This document shows, in pieces, positions 1 to 8,903 of a stretch of 64,000 nucleotides of DNA; positions within the stretch are counted from its first letter, which is position 1; each line of letters starts with the position of its first letter. The stretch is from the NCBI RefSeq assembly GCF_004329715.1, contig NZ_JXSY01000015.1, positions 1-64,000 of the forward strand, in the 5' to 3' direction. The position numbers were made by a program, and so were the translations under genes. This stretch comes from Bowmanella sp. JS7-9 (GTDB taxonomy: Bacteria; Pseudomonadota; Gammaproteobacteria; Enterobacterales; Alteromonadaceae). The notes under the pieces are model-generated. The model had not been told where the DNA came from. It was given only the letters and a program-made list of their open reading frames with translations, and searched no databases.

Positions 1-41
1 ATCGGGCAAATTGAGTCGCAACTAATGCGGCTTCGCCGCCA

Positions 42-316
42 AAAGAATCGCGCGGAGCGCGGACTCTTTATGTCCCTTCAGAAGCCCCCTGCTTTGTGCA
101 AGTCAGACGCCGGTTAATTTTCAGGGACAGAAAATTAAGCGAAGGGGCGTAGGGAACGGGCGAAGCCTTTACCTCTGAGCGACCGGCGAATGACCAGCAA
201 AGCAGGAATTGGGCTGATGCAGGGTGTCCTTTCTTTTGGTCACTTTTCTTATGGACAAGCAAAGAAAAGTGACTCGCGCACTGGAGGCGCGGGAAATCGT
301 GACAGGGAGGTCATGG
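42..316 (+). other. Non-coding array of GGA-loop hairpins
   Basis: The 586 bases before yafJ hold no convincing gene; two overlapping reading frames (68-262 minus, 190-447 plus) follow the hairpins and are not believed. On the plus strand I can fold: a GC stem around 42-69 with loop GGA; 114-122 with 130-138, nine perfect pairs, loop AGGGACA; 240-250 with 262-272, eleven pairs, loop ATGGACAAGCA; 275-279 with 287-291, loop ACTGGAG; and 300-303 with 310-313, loop AGGGAG. Longer pairings 88-96 with 198-206 and 108-114 with 182-188 enclose the second hairpin. Every one of these five loops carries GGA on the same strand, as in CsrA/RsmA target RNA. Transcription is inferred, not shown; I found no clear promoter or terminator. 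Confidence 0.5.
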
Positions 317-586
317 TTAAATATTGGTATGTGCTATCCAAAAGTACTGTCGCCACCGCGACAAAACCTCACAGGCTGATGGACGAAACCATTGCAGTGA
401 GTGCGTTACTTATGCTTGCGAAGATTCCAATAACAACACGGGAGTAGACGAAAAATGGCAGGGATGTAAAACACTCACGCTTACCCACTCAACCAACTGA
501 TACCTAGTTAAAACACAGATTGCTTCTGCACAACGTTGGCTATTGCTATAGTGTCGCCAGACAAGATTAACCAACCTGCCAGCAAG

Positions 587-1351
587 ATGTGTGAATTACT
601 GGGTATGTCGGCCAACGTACCGACCGATATTTGTTTTAGCTTTAAAGGCCTGCGCGAGCGCGGTGGGCGCACCGGGCCGCACAAAGATGGCTGGGGCGTG
701 GCATTCTACGAGAATAAAGGCGTATGTACCTTTAAAGATCCCCAGCCCAGTTATGAGTCGGAAATTGCCCGGCTCATCTCAGATTACCCGATTAAAAGCA
801 AAGCGGTGGTCGCCCATGTGCGTCAGGCCAACCGCGGCCGGGTGAGCCTGGAAAACACCCATCCATTCAGCCGTGAATTATGGGGCCGCAACTGGACCTA
901 TGCCCACAATGGCCAACTCAGCGGCTACGCCGATCTGCCCACCGAACGCTTTACCCCGGTCGGCACCACCGACAGTGAGCGGGCGTTTTGTTATTTACTC
1001 AGTGAGTTAGACAAACGCTACCCGAACCGGCCGACTTCGCGCAAAGCAGCGTTTCGTTTTGTCGCCAAAAAAACAGGGGTACTGCGAAAACTGGGGGTAT
1101 TTAATATGCTGCTCAGTGACGGCGAATATATGCTGGCGTACTGCACCACTAAATTACATTGGATCACCCGCCGCGCACCATTTGGGATGGCGCGCCTGTC
1201 GGACATTGATGTGGATATCGACTTTGATAAAGAAACCACGCCTAACGATGTGGTAACCATTATCGCTACCGAACCGCTGACCTGTAACGAGCAATGGCAC
1301 AAAATGCAGCCGGGTGAGAGTCAGTTATTTAAATATGGAGAGGCGTTGTAG
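587..1351 (+). CDS. yafJ: YafJ-like class II glutamine amidotransferase
   Basis: A 254-residue class II (N-terminal nucleophile) glutamine amidotransferase-like protein of the YafJ/DUF3700 type, expected to hydrolyse glutamine to glutamate and ammonia; its acceptor substrate is unknown. The start is set at the ATG of 587 because it gives MCELLGM, placing Cys2 as the catalytic nucleophile after Met removal; an in-frame TTG at 536 would bury it. Family motifs GPHKDGWG (about residues 30-37), the HVRQAN segment and the NTHPF segment are present. Length equals the usual 250-260. It is followed by a small membrane protein gene one base away, so the two are probably co-transcribed. Confidence 0.88.
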   Translation: MCELLGMSANVPTDICFSFKGLRERGGRTGPHKDGWGVAFYENKGVCTFKDPQPSYESEIARLISDYPIKSKAVVAHVRQANRGRVSLENTHPFSRELWGRNWTYAHNGQLSGYADLPTERFTPVGTTDSERAFCYLLSELDKRYPNRPTSRKAAFRFVAKKTGVLRKLGVFNMLLSDGEYMLAYCTTKLHWITRRAPFGMARLSDIDVDIDFDKETTPNDVVTIIATEPLTCNEQWHKMQPGESQLFKYGEAL

Positions 1352-1352
1352 C

Positions 1353-1559
1353 ATGATCGACACCGGCACCTTACTGCTTGGCCTGCTGTTTAGTTCTATT
1401 GGCCTAGGCTATTTTATTTATGGCAAACGCCAGGCCAACCTTGTAGCCAAATATGCTGGCCTCGCGTTGATGGTATTTCCCTACTTTGTGCACAATCACC
1501 TGGCCATTATCATTATTGGCATTGCCCTGATGGCGCTACCCAAATACGTGGATTTTTAA
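1353..1559 (+). CDS. Small two-helix membrane protein
   Basis: A 68-residue protein with two hydrophobic segments (about residues 5-22 and 30-62, the second possibly split at Pro-Tyr) separated by a short basic GKRQANLVAK loop. The ATG at 1353 begins one base after the yafJ stop, with the GGAG of AAATATGGAGAGG upstream as ribosome binding site, so it is translationally linked to yafJ. Similar tiny proteins are widespread in Alteromonadales next to metabolic genes, some carrying the vague name amino acid transport protein; I see nothing supporting a specific transport role. Confidence 0.7.
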   Translation: MIDTGTLLLGLLFSSIGLGYFIYGKRQANLVAKYAGLALMVFPYFVHNHLAIIIIGIALMALPKYVDF

Positions 1560-1613
1560 CGCCCCACCAGCGGTCACCCATCAGCGCACTGATGTTAAGA
1601 AAAACGGCCACAA

Positions 1614-1638
1614 AAAAGCCCGGTTCAACCGGGCTTTT
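1614..1638. terminator. Bidirectional rho-independent terminator
   Basis: Ten-pair stem AAAAGCCCGG / CCGGGCTTTT with a five-base loop. A-rich and T-rich flanks on both sides let it serve the yafJ pair reading right and the rluB operon reading left, which converge here. Confidence 0.85.
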
Positions 1639-1654
1639 GCTATTTAACACTGAA

Positions 1655-2554
1655 TCAACTTCTGCCCTGACGGGTCTTGGGCGTCTTTTTCACTCCCTGT
1701 TGAACCAGCTTGTGTTTTTTCACCGAGCGGCGCATGCGGCTTAAACGCACATGATCGAGCTGGGCCTTTTTCTCGTCCAGCACGGTTTCCGTTTCTTTCG
1801 GTAACTGCACGGTTTCACGCAGGTAGTTGATTTCTTCCAGCGGTAATTCCACCCACGCTCCTTGAGGGAGACGTTTTTTCAGCGGCAGTTTGCCATAGCG
1901 CACGCGGATCAGACGGCTGACTTTATAGTCCAGCGACTCCCACATACGGCGCACTTCACGGTTGCGACCTTCGGTCAGCACCACATCAAACCATTGATTG
2001 AGGCTGTCCTCGTCACTGCCCTGCTGGGTTACGGTGGCACGGCGTTTAACCTGTTTAAACTGCGCCATACCGTCCTCGAGCTTAATGCCCTGAGTCAGCT
2101 TGCGAATGTCCTGTTCTTTCACGTCACCAAACACGCGCACTGCGTATTCACGCTCCACTTCATGACGCGGGTGCATTAACCGATTGGCCAACTCTCCATC
2201 GTTGGTAAACAACAACAGACCACTGGTGTTAATGTCTAAACGACCAATCGCTACCCAGCGGCCATCTTTGATGCGCGGCAGGCGGTCAAATACGGTTGGG
2301 CGGCCTTCCGGATCTTTCCGGGTGCACATTTCGCCTTCCGGCTTGTTGTACATCAGCACGCGGCACACGCTTTTGCGTTTATTCAGATTGATAATGCGGC
2401 CATCGACACGGATTTGGTCGGTTGCTTCAACACGGGCACCCAGTGTTACCACTGTGCCGTTGACGGAAACCCTGCCATGCTCGATCCATTTTTCGATCTC
2501 CCGACGCGAACCGAGCCCGACATTGGCTAAAACTTTCTGTAATTTTTCACTCAT
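1655..2554 (-). CDS. rluB: 23S rRNA pseudouridine(2605) synthase RluB
   Basis: A 299-residue RluB/RsuA-family enzyme that isomerises U2605 of 23S rRNA to pseudouridine. The first 45 residues form an S4 RNA-binding domain ([19 protein letters not shown]). The catalytic motif [17 protein letters not shown] places the nucleophilic Asp at residue 107. The NREVRRM motif near residue 220 is the third family signature. The C-terminal 50 residues are basic and low in complexity, as in other RluB proteins. It lies four bases downstream of scpB and ends the operon rnaM-yciO-scpA-scpB-rluB. Confidence 0.95.
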   Translation of the reverse strand: MSEKLQKVLANVGLGSRREIEKWIEHGRVSVNGTVVTLGARVEATDQIRVDGRIINLNKRKSVCRVLMYNKPEGEMCTRKDPEGRPTVFDRLPRIKDGRWVAIGRLDINTSGLLLFTNDGELANRLMHPRHEVEREYAVRVFGDVKEQDIRKLTQGIKLEDGMAQFKQVKRRATVTQQGSDEDSLNQWFDVVLTEGRNREVRRMWESLDYKVSRLIRVRYGKLPLKKRLPQGAWVELPLEEINYLRETVQLPKETETVLDEKKAQLDHVRLSRMRRSVKKHKLVQQGVKKTPKTRQGRS

Positions 2555-2558
2555 GTAG

Positions 2559-3158
2559 TCAGTGTACTTTTACGTTCTGTGGAGGCAGCCCCTCGGCTGT
2601 CTCTACACTGTTAGTCGAATTCGCCAGCTGTGCAAACGCGTCCATCGACGGTAGCTCGGCCAGCGAACGTAATGAGAAGTAATCTAAAAACCCTTTGGTG
2701 GTGCCGTACAATGAGGGACGTCCCGGCACTTCTTTGTGCCCCACCACCTTTATCCAACCGCGCTCTGTCAGCGTTTTTACAATATGGCTGCTGACGGATA
2801 CGCCGCGCACCTGCTCAATCTCGCCACGGGTTATGGGTTGACGATAGGCAATCAATGCCAGAGTTTCCAGCATTGCCCGCGAATAACGCGGTAGTTGCTC
2901 CTGCCATAAACGGGCTAAAAACGGGCTTAACGCCGGATTGGACTGAAAGCGGTAACCGCTGGCGACTTTCACCAGCTGAACGCCGCGGGGGCGATAATCT
3001 AATTCCAGTTCTTTCAGGCAATCGGCCAGCTGTTTTTTGCTCACCGTCCAGTTGGCCAGCACGCCTTCCATCAGTGCGGTATCATCCAACGGGCTATCGG
3101 CCACAAAAATTGCAGCTTCCACCAGTTGTTTGAGTTGATCCTTATTAATTCTTGCCAT
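2559..3158 (-). CDS. scpB: Segregation and condensation protein B
   Basis: A 199-residue ScpB, the winged-helix dimer that joins ScpA and SMC in the bacterial condensin complex. Two winged-helix domains are visible: about residues 5-85, and 90-165 containing the typical segment [24 protein letters not shown] and the [15 protein letters not shown] recognition helix. In gammaproteobacteria scpAB normally sits next to rluB, as here. Only 24 bases separate it from scpA. Confidence 0.95.
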   Translation of the reverse strand: MARINKDQLKQLVEAAIFVADSPLDDTALMEGVLANWTVSKKQLADCLKELELDYRPRGVQLVKVASGYRFQSNPALSPFLARLWQEQLPRYSRAMLETLALIAYRQPITRGEIEQVRGVSVSSHIVKTLTERGWIKVVGHKEVPGRPSLYGTTKGFLDYFSLRSLAELPSMDAFAQLANSTNSVETAEGLPPQNVKVH

Positions 3159-3182
3159 AACTGCTCACTTCTCAACCGGTGA

Positions 3183-4001
3183 TTATACCGTGCGCGCCCG
3201 AATATGAATATCACCAAATGCATCTGCCTGAACTAAATCCAGCATGGATTCTTTGACCAGTTCGAGCATGGCTAAGAATGTCACCACCACACCGGCCCGG
3301 CCCTCTTCGGCGCTGAAAAAGGCGCCAAATGGCATAAATTTGTCACCTTGCAGCAAATCCAGAATCTGCGACATACGCTCTCGGGTAGATAATACTTCCG
3401 GCGTGATATGGTGATGTTCAAACGCACTGGCGCGCTGCATCGCTGCCTGAAATGCCAGGACCAACTCCTGCAATGCCACGTCCGGCTGCACTTTGATTGG
3501 CTGACAGCTTTCATCAACCCGCGCAGCAGCGACAAACACATCACGTTCTTCACGGGGCAATTGATCCAGTTCTTCCGCAGAATGTTTAACCAGCTCGTAT
3601 TCACGCAGGCGACGGATTAACTCGGCGCGAGGATCATCCTCTTCATCATCGCCCTCGCTGCGTTTAGGCAGTAACAGGCGCGATTTAATCTCGGCCAGAA
3701 TCGCCGCCATCACCAGATATTCGCCCGCCAGTTCCAGATTAAGATCTTTCATCAACTCAACGTATTCCATGTACTGGCGGGTAATTTGCGCCACCGGCAG
3801 GTTGAGGATGTCGAACTTTTGTTTGCGGATCAGGTACAGCAGCAAATCTAGCGGCCCTTCAAAGGCCTCCAGAATCACTTCCAGCGCATCAGGGGGTATA
3901 TACAGATCTTCCGGCTTTTCCAGCACCGCTTCGCCATGAATAAAAGCAAACGGAAGCGGCTGCTGTATTTCCAGTTCTTTGTGTTCGCTGTCGTCGGCCA
4001 T
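3183..4001 (-). CDS. scpA: Segregation and condensation protein A (kleisin)
   Basis: A 272-residue ScpA kleisin that bridges the SMC heads. The diagnostic FEGPLDLLLYLIRKQKFDI motif lies at about residues 47-66, followed by QYMEYVELMKDLNLELAGEYLVMAAIL and RLLLPK. An acidic run (EGDDEEDD) separates the N-terminal SMC-binding and C-terminal winged-helix parts. Its ATG shares one base with the yciO stop, consistent with coupled translation. Whether the SMC partner is MukB or Smc cannot be told from this window. Confidence 0.94.
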   Translation of the reverse strand: MADDSEHKELEIQQPLPFAFIHGEAVLEKPEDLYIPPDALEVILEAFEGPLDLLLYLIRKQKFDILNLPVAQITRQYMEYVELMKDLNLELAGEYLVMAAILAEIKSRLLLPKRSEGDDEEDDPRAELIRRLREYELVKHSAEELDQLPREERDVFVAAARVDESCQPIKVQPDVALQELVLAFQAAMQRASAFEHHHITPEVLSTRERMSQILDLLQGDKFMPFGAFFSAEEGRAGVVVTFLAMLELVKESMLDLVQADAFGDIHIRARTV

Positions 4002-4621
4002 TAACCAAATACCGAGGGATCGCCGGTGCCGACGCGCATCACTTCCGTTTCACCCTCAGACATATCCACTACCGTGGTCAGGTGCTCACCCAGATAACCG
4101 CCGTGGATAATCAAATCCACCAGCTTCTCCAGCTTATCGCGGATTTCATCCGGGTCGGACTCAGCAAAATCATTTCCCGGCAACACCAGCGAAGTCGACA
4201 TCAGGGGCTCGCCCAACTCTTCTAACAACGCCAGTGCAATTTTGTTATCCGGCACGCGAATACCAATGGTTTTACGCTTGGGATCGTGTAAACGACGCGG
4301 CACTTCCTTGGTGGCTTTAAGCACAAAGGTGTATGGTCCGGGTGTATTGTTTTTGATTTGACGAAATGCACTGTTATCGACCCGCGCATACAGCGATAGC
4401 TCAGACATATCGCGGCACATCAGGGAAAACTTGTGTTCTTTTTCAATCTGACGAATGCGGCACAGGCGCTCTAACGCGTCTTTATTGTCCATCTGGCAAC
4501 CGATGGCATAACCCGAGTCGGTGGGATACACCACCACGCCGCCGCTGCGAATAATCTCGCAGGCCTGTTTAATCAGGCGCTGCTGCGGGTTATCCGGGTG
4601 TATATAAAAAAACTGGCTCAC
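4001..4621 (-). CDS. yciO: YciO, Sua5/YrdC-family RNA-binding protein
   Basis: A 206-residue member of the Sua5/YrdC/YciO family. The nucleotide and RNA pocket motifs GGVVVYPTDSGYAIGC (residues 27-42) and KFSLMCRDMSEL are clear. The family includes threonylcarbamoyl-AMP synthases for tRNA t6A, but this sequence has the YciO version of the motifs (PTDSGYAIGC, HKFSLMCRD), and YciO is reported to have little of that activity. It sits between scpA and rnaM, the standard gammaproteobacterial order. Confidence 0.88.
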   Translation of the reverse strand: MSQFFYIHPDNPQQRLIKQACEIIRSGGVVVYPTDSGYAIGCQMDNKDALERLCRIRQIEKEHKFSLMCRDMSELSLYARVDNSAFRQIKNNTPGPYTFVLKATKEVPRRLHDPKRKTIGIRVPDNKIALALLEELGEPLMSTSLVLPGNDFAESDPDEIRDKLEKLVDLIIHGGYLGEHLTTVVDMSEGETEVMRVGTGDPSVFG

Positions 4622-4630
4622 AATACGTCC

Positions 4631-5485
4631 TTAGTTCAGATCCCAGTCATGCCATATTGGCACAAGCTCGGGGGGGAGTGTTAAGTTTTTACCCAATTCG
4701 GTCCAGCGACCGGGCATATGAAAATCCGAGCCGGCGGAGGCCTGCAGCTCATGTTCGGCACATAAGCCAGCCAATAACTGCCGACGCTGAGGATCCAAAT
4801 TACCGTGGATCACTTCCATGCCATGGCCACCGGCCGCTTTAAATTCCGCCAGTAAGCGGCGCAGCCACTTGGTACTCATGTCGTATAAACAAGGGTGTGC
4901 CAGCACGGCTTTGCCACCAGCTTCACTGATCCAGCGAATCGCCGTGGCAATATCAATCCACTGGGACGTCACATAAGCGCGCTCGCCCTTGCCCAGGTAT
5001 TTATCAAAGGCTTTTTGCATTTCATCCACCACGCCGCGATTGAGCAGTACGCGGGCAAAATGCGCACGGGTAATCTGCCCGTCACCGGCCAGCGCAGCGG
5101 CATCTTGCAGGCAATCAGCAAAGCCGGCTTTGGCCAGTTTGTCGCTGATGCGCTGGGCGCGCTCATCGCGGCTGGCCTGTTGCTGTAACAGACGCTTTTG
5201 GAATAACTCATCATGAATATTCATATTCAGGCCAACGACATGAATCTCAAAGTTATGCCATTTGGTCGACAACTCGATGCCGGGTATTAAGGTAAGTGGT
5301 CGCGACTGGGTAGCCTGATAGGCCTTTGCCACCTCGGTGGCTTCAACCGTGTCGTGGTCGGTGATGGCCAGCACATCCACCTGCATATTGTGCGCCCGGT
5401 CGATTAATTCGGCGACGGTTAAGCGCCCGTCGGAAAACCGGCTATGACAATGTAAGTCAATTTTACGCGCTGAGAGTGTTGACAT
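4631..5485 (-). CDS. rnaM: PHP-domain 5'-3' exoribonuclease RNase AM
   Basis: A 284-residue PHP phosphoesterase of the YciV/TrpH family, which in E. coli trims the 5' ends of 5S and 23S rRNA. Metal-binding motifs are visible: DLHCHSRFSDG near the start, ITDHDTVEA, an IPGIELST segment, AHPCLY and the C-terminal AGSDFHMPG. The ATG at 5485 is chosen because it gives MSTLSARKIDLHCH, matching the family length; an upstream in-frame ATG at 5548 would overlap the trp leader. It is divergent from the trp operon, a common arrangement that gave it the old name trpH. Confidence 0.9.
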   Translation of the reverse strand: MSTLSARKIDLHCHSRFSDGRLTVAELIDRAHNMQVDVLAITDHDTVEATEVAKAYQATQSRPLTLIPGIELSTKWHNFEIHVVGLNMNIHDELFQKRLLQQQASRDERAQRISDKLAKAGFADCLQDAAALAGDGQITRAHFARVLLNRGVVDEMQKAFDKYLGKGERAYVTSQWIDIATAIRWISEAGGKAVLAHPCLYDMSTKWLRRLLAEFKAAGGHGMEVIHGNLDPQRRQLLAGLCAEHELQASAGSDFHMPGRWTELGKNLTLPPELVPIWHDWDLN

Positions 5486-5507
5486 TAATCCGCTTTTGCA
5501 TTCTTCT

Positions 5508-5526
5508 ATGTGCATTGAACGCACAT
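5508..5526. promoter_or_regulatory. Inverted repeat between rnaM and trpL
   Basis: A perfect inverted repeat ATGTGC-N7-GCACAT lies 16 bases before the trpL start and 22 bases before the rnaM start. TATAAA at 5529-5534, just downstream, is a possible -10 element for trp. The position is right for an operator. It does not match the Trp repressor consensus I know (ACTAGT half-sites), so the factor is unnamed. Confidence 0.4.
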
Positions 5527-5542
5527 TGTATAAACAAAGACG

Positions 5543-5596
5543 ATGCAACTAAACACTAAACTGACAGCAAACTGGTGGTGGCACTTCCCGAATTAG
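5543..5596 (+). CDS. trpL: trp operon leader peptide
   Basis: A 17-codon leader peptide (MQLNTKLTANWWWHFPN) with three consecutive Trp codons at 5573-5581. It stops at TAG 5594-5596, immediately before the competing RNA hairpins and 118 bases upstream of trpE. Ribosome stalling at the Trp codons when charged tRNA-Trp is scarce would favour the antiterminator. The weak point is the ribosome binding site: only a modest purine stretch (CAAAGACG) precedes the ATG. Confidence 0.9.
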   Translation: MQLNTKLTANWWWHFPN

Positions 5597-5644
5597 CGGG
5601 TTGTTGCTTATTTGTGTTTAGCAAAAAGTATTTAACAAACCCGC
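5587..5644 (+). promoter_or_regulatory. trp attenuator: alternative RNA hairpins
   Basis: Segment 5596-5605 (GCGGGTTGTT) can pair with 5634-5644 (AACAAACCCGC, one bulged A) to form the antiterminator. The second strand of that pairing is also the left arm of the terminator, so the two are exclusive. A third hairpin, CCCG 5587-5590 with CGGG 5597-5600, overlaps the end of trpL and would sequester the antiterminator strand when the leader is fully translated or untranslated. This is classical transcription attenuation. Confidence 0.82.
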
Positions 5645-5660
5645 ATAACGCGGGTTTTTT
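5637..5660 (+). terminator. trp attenuator terminator
   Basis: Stem AAACCCGC / GCGGGTTT with loop ATAAC, followed by a T run to 5660. It ends transcription before trpE when tryptophan is plentiful. Confidence 0.9.
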
Positions 5661-5714
5661 CGTTTCAGGGCCCGCAGCGGAAATCATAATTAAATCAACA
5701 ATTAGAGAAAAATC

Positions 5715-7289
5715 ATGAGTTTATCTGAGTTGAGCGGACAACCCGGTAAAGTGGAAAGCATAGTGCAGCAACTGCCCTATGTAGCCGAGCCCCTTGCGCG
5801 CTTTGGGCAACTGAGCCACAACAGCCCGGCGAGTTTATTGCTGGAGTCGGCTGAGATCAGCAGCAAAGATCATCTAAAAAGCCTGATGCTCATCGATGCC
5901 TGCCTGCGTTTGGAGTGTCGTGGACAACAGGTAGCGTGTGAGGCATTAAGTGATAACGGCAAAGCGGTACTTGAGGTATTGGCCAGTGCATTAGCCCCGC
6001 AGGTCGCGCAGCAGAACACCGACTCCCTGCTCCTTCACTTCACCCGCGCCAGCGATCAGTTAGACGAAGACTCCCGCTTAAAAGCCGACAGCGTATTCAA
6101 TGCCCTGCGTCAAATCATCCAGCAAATTACCCCGATTCGGGACAACCCTAACGCCGTATTTTTGGGCGGGGTATTTGCCTACGATCTGCTGGCCAGCTAC
6201 GAAGCCCTGCCTGATGTGGCTGAAGGGCCGAACGATTGCCCGGACTTTGTATTCTATGTGGCAGAAACTCTTGTCCTGATTGATCATACCCAGCAAACAT
6301 CGGAACTGATTGGCAGCGTATTTAGTGGCGCCCAGGTCGCGACCGAATATTTCCGTATTTCTCAGCGCATGGAAACCCTGCGTAAACAATTGGATTTGCC
6401 GGTAGAGCCGGTCACCAACAGCGAAAACGCCAGTCGCGACGTTGCCTGCAATAAAGACGATGACGCCTTCTGTCGCGACGTGCTGGCACTGAAAGAGCAC
6501 ATTCTGGCCGGCGATATATTTCAGGTGGTGCCATCGCGCACCTTCAGCCTGCCTTGTCCGGCACCTTTGGCCGCCTACGCGAAGTTGAAGGCGCTCAATC
6601 CCAGTCCTTATATGTTTTACATGCAGGATGCGGCATTTCAGCTGTTTGGCGCGTCGCCTGAATCCGCCCTGAAATACGACAAAGATGCCAATCAGGTTGA
6701 GGTGTACCCGATTGCCGGTACCCGCCGCCGCGGATTTAATGCCGCCGGCCAAATCGACCGCGATCTGGACAGCCGCATCGAACTGGAACTGCGTGAAGAC
6801 GGCAAAGAAAAAGCCGAACACCTGATGCTGGTCGACTTAGCCCGTAACGATCTGGCCCGTGTCTGTGAGCCTGGCAGCCGCTATGTCAAAGATTTACTCC
6901 AGGTCGATCGCTATTCACAGGTAATGCATCTGGTCTCCCGCGTCGTCGGCCAGTTGCGCAGTGATTTAGACCCCCTGCACGCCTACACCGCTTGTATGAA
7001 CATGGGCACTTTGGTGGGTGCGCCTAAAGTCAGTGCCGCCCGATTAATTCGTGAAGTAGAGCAATGCCGTCGCGGCAGTTATGGCGGCGCGGTAGGCTAT
7101 TTAAACAGCCATGGTGACATGGATACCTGTATCGTGATCCGCTCGGCGTTTGTAAAACAGGGGACCGCCTTTATTCAGGCGGGTGCCGGGGTCGTATATG
7201 ACTCCAATCCGCAGTCTGAGGCCGATGAAACCCGCAACAAAGCGCAAGCCGTGATCCGCGCGATTCAGCTCGCCAACGGAGGGCAATAA
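5715..7289 (+). CDS. trpE: Anthranilate synthase component I
   Basis: A 524-residue TrpE that, with TrpG, turns chorismate and glutamine into anthranilate. The N-terminal feedback-inhibition motif LLLESAEI (residues 41-48) binds tryptophan. The C-terminal chorismate-binding half carries GDIFQVVPSRTFS, the IAGTRRRG segment and the final GAGVVYDSNPQSE stretch. It is the first structural gene after the attenuator and is followed by trpG after one base. Confidence 0.97.
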   Translation: MSLSELSGQPGKVESIVQQLPYVAEPLARFGQLSHNSPASLLLESAEISSKDHLKSLMLIDACLRLECRGQQVACEALSDNGKAVLEVLASALAPQVAQQNTDSLLLHFTRASDQLDEDSRLKADSVFNALRQIIQQITPIRDNPNAVFLGGVFAYDLLASYEALPDVAEGPNDCPDFVFYVAETLVLIDHTQQTSELIGSVFSGAQVATEYFRISQRMETLRKQLDLPVEPVTNSENASRDVACNKDDDAFCRDVLALKEHILAGDIFQVVPSRTFSLPCPAPLAAYAKLKALNPSPYMFYMQDAAFQLFGASPESALKYDKDANQVEVYPIAGTRRRGFNAAGQIDRDLDSRIELELREDGKEKAEHLMLVDLARNDLARVCEPGSRYVKDLLQVDRYSQVMHLVSRVVGQLRSDLDPLHAYTACMNMGTLVGAPKVSAARLIREVEQCRRGSYGGAVGYLNSHGDMDTCIVIRSAFVKQGTAFIQAGAGVVYDSNPQSEADETRNKAQAVIRAIQLANGGQ

Positions 7290-7290
7290 T

Positions 7291-7899
7291 ATGCAACAGT
7301 CACAGCCTGCCATCGAACTGTTTTTGCTGGATAACATTGACTCGTTTAGCTACAACCTGGTCGATGAAATGCGCAAACTGGGTTACCCCATGACGGTTTA
7401 TCGTAACCACGTCAGTGCCACAACCATTATGGCGAAAATGCGCGAAGCACAAGGTCAGCCGATTTTGATCCTCTCCCCGGGACCGGGCGCGCCGGCGGAT
7501 GCCGGTTGCATGCCCGAATTACTAAAGCAGGCAGAGGGGCAGTTCCCGGTGCTGGGCATATGCCTAGGCCATCAGGCCATTGTGCAGCACTACGGTGGTG
7601 ACGTGATCCGCGCCTCTGAAGTGATGCACGGCAAAGCCTCGCATATTGAACACTGTGGCGATGCTATGTTTGCCGGCTTGCCGCAACCTCTGCCGGTCGC
7701 GCGCTATCACTCGCTGATGGCAGCGAATATGCCAGCATGTCTGCGCCAGCTTGCGAGCTTCAATGGGATCCCCATGGCGGTATACCATGATGCAGATAAA
7801 ATGCTCGGCTTTCAGTTTCATCCGGAGTCGATCCTGACCAGCCACGGCAGTCAGTTACTCAAACAAAGTATCGATTTTCTCGCAGGAGGCGGCCAATGA
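7291..7899 (+). CDS. trpG: Anthranilate synthase component II (glutaminase)
   Basis: A 202-residue class I glutamine amidotransferase supplying ammonia to TrpE. The triad is visible: Cys91 in GICLGHQA, and His177 and Glu179 in FQFHPES. The oxyanion segment SPGPGAP is at 62-68. It is a stand-alone protein, not fused to TrpD as in E. coli. Its stop overlaps the trpD start by four bases. Confidence 0.97.
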   Translation: MQQSQPAIELFLLDNIDSFSYNLVDEMRKLGYPMTVYRNHVSATTIMAKMREAQGQPILILSPGPGAPADAGCMPELLKQAEGQFPVLGICLGHQAIVQHYGGDVIRASEVMHGKASHIEHCGDAMFAGLPQPLPVARYHSLMAANMPACLRQLASFNGIPMAVYHDADKMLGFQFHPESILTSHGSQLLKQSIDFLAGGGQ

Positions 7900-8903
7900 C
7901 CCCGTTATTTGAACAGTTGTATGCAGGTCAGGCGCTTACTCAACAGCAAAGTGAAGCGTTTTTCGCCGATGTGGTTAATGGCAAGATCAGTGAAATCGAA
8001 CTGACCGCCATGCTGACCGCATTAAAATTCCGTGGCGAAACCCCGGCAGAAATTGCCGGTGCCGCCGCCGCCCTGATTAATAATGCCAACCCGTTTCCGC
8101 GCCCGGATTATCCCTTTGCCGATATCGTCGGCACCGGTGGCGACGGGCACAACACCATCAACATTTCGTCAGCCGCCGCCATGGTTGCCGCCTCGTGTGG
8201 CGTTAAAGTGGCCAAACACGGCAATCGTAGTGTCTCAAGCAAATCGGGCTCGGCGGATTTATACGGTGAGTTTGGCATGGACCTAGCGATGTCGGCAGAG
8301 ACGGCCCGCGCCTGTCTGGACGAGGCTAACCTGGCATTTTTATTCGCTCCGCAATACCACGCAGGGATCAAGCACGCCATGCCGGTGCGCCAAACCGTGA
8401 AAAGCCGCACACTGTTTAATTTGCTCGGCCCTCTGGCCAATCCAGCGCGCCCAACTCATATGATGATTGGCGTTTACAGCCCTGATTTGCTGGTACCGTT
8501 TGCCAACACGTTAAGATTGCTCGGTTATCAGCGCGCCGTGGTGGTACACGGTAGTGGCCTGGACGAAGTGGCGTTGCATGGTGCGACGCAAGTGGTATTC
8601 GTGGATGGCGACACGCTGCTGGAGTCAGTACTCCACCCGGCTGATTTTGGATTACAGGAATACAGCCTGAAAGACATCGAAGGTGGCGAACCGGCGCAAA
8701 ACAAGGCACTGATTGAAGCGGTACTGCGAGGCCATGGCGAGGCCGCCCATCGCGATGCCGTCGCAGCTAACGCAGGGTTATTGCTGTATCTGTGCAATCA
8801 GGCCGACACCTTAGCGACTGCGACTCAATTAGCGCTGCAAGCCATGGCAAGCGGCAAACCCTATCAAACCATTTTGCACGCAGCGGAGGTAAGTCGTGGC
8901 TAA
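7896..8903 (+). CDS. trpD: Anthranilate phosphoribosyltransferase
   Basis: A 335-residue TrpD transferring phosphoribose from PRPP to anthranilate. The PRPP-binding signature [14 protein letters not shown] lies at about residues 78-91, followed by the anthranilate-site [15 protein letters not shown] motif. It is unfused and of usual length. ATGA overlap with trpG and an eight-base overlap with trpCF indicate coupled translation. Confidence 0.97.
   Translation: MTPLFEQLYAGQALTQQQSEAFFADVVNGKISEIELTAMLTALKFRGETPAEIAGAAAALINNANPFPRPDYPFADIVGTGGDGHNTINISSAAAMVAASCGVKVAKHGNRSVSSKSGSADLYGEFGMDLAMSAETARACLDEANLAFLFAPQYHAGIKHAMPVRQTVKSRTLFNLLGPLANPARPTHMMIGVYSPDLLVPFANTLRLLGYQRAVVVHGSGLDEVALHGATQVVFVDGDTLLESVLHPADFGLQEYSLKDIEGGEPAQNKALIEAVLRGHGEAAHRDAVAANAGLLLYLCNQADTLATATQLALQAMASGKPYQTILHAAEVSRG

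Noticed and set aside
68-447. Two overlapping reading frames (68-262 minus, 190-447 plus) as genes
   Set aside because: They run over the GGA-hairpin region, have repeat-like composition and no ribosome binding site; the RNA structure explains the sequence better.
6078-6821. 247-codon open frame opposite trpE
   Set aside because: Antisense to a conserved enzyme, no recognisable domain or ribosome binding site.
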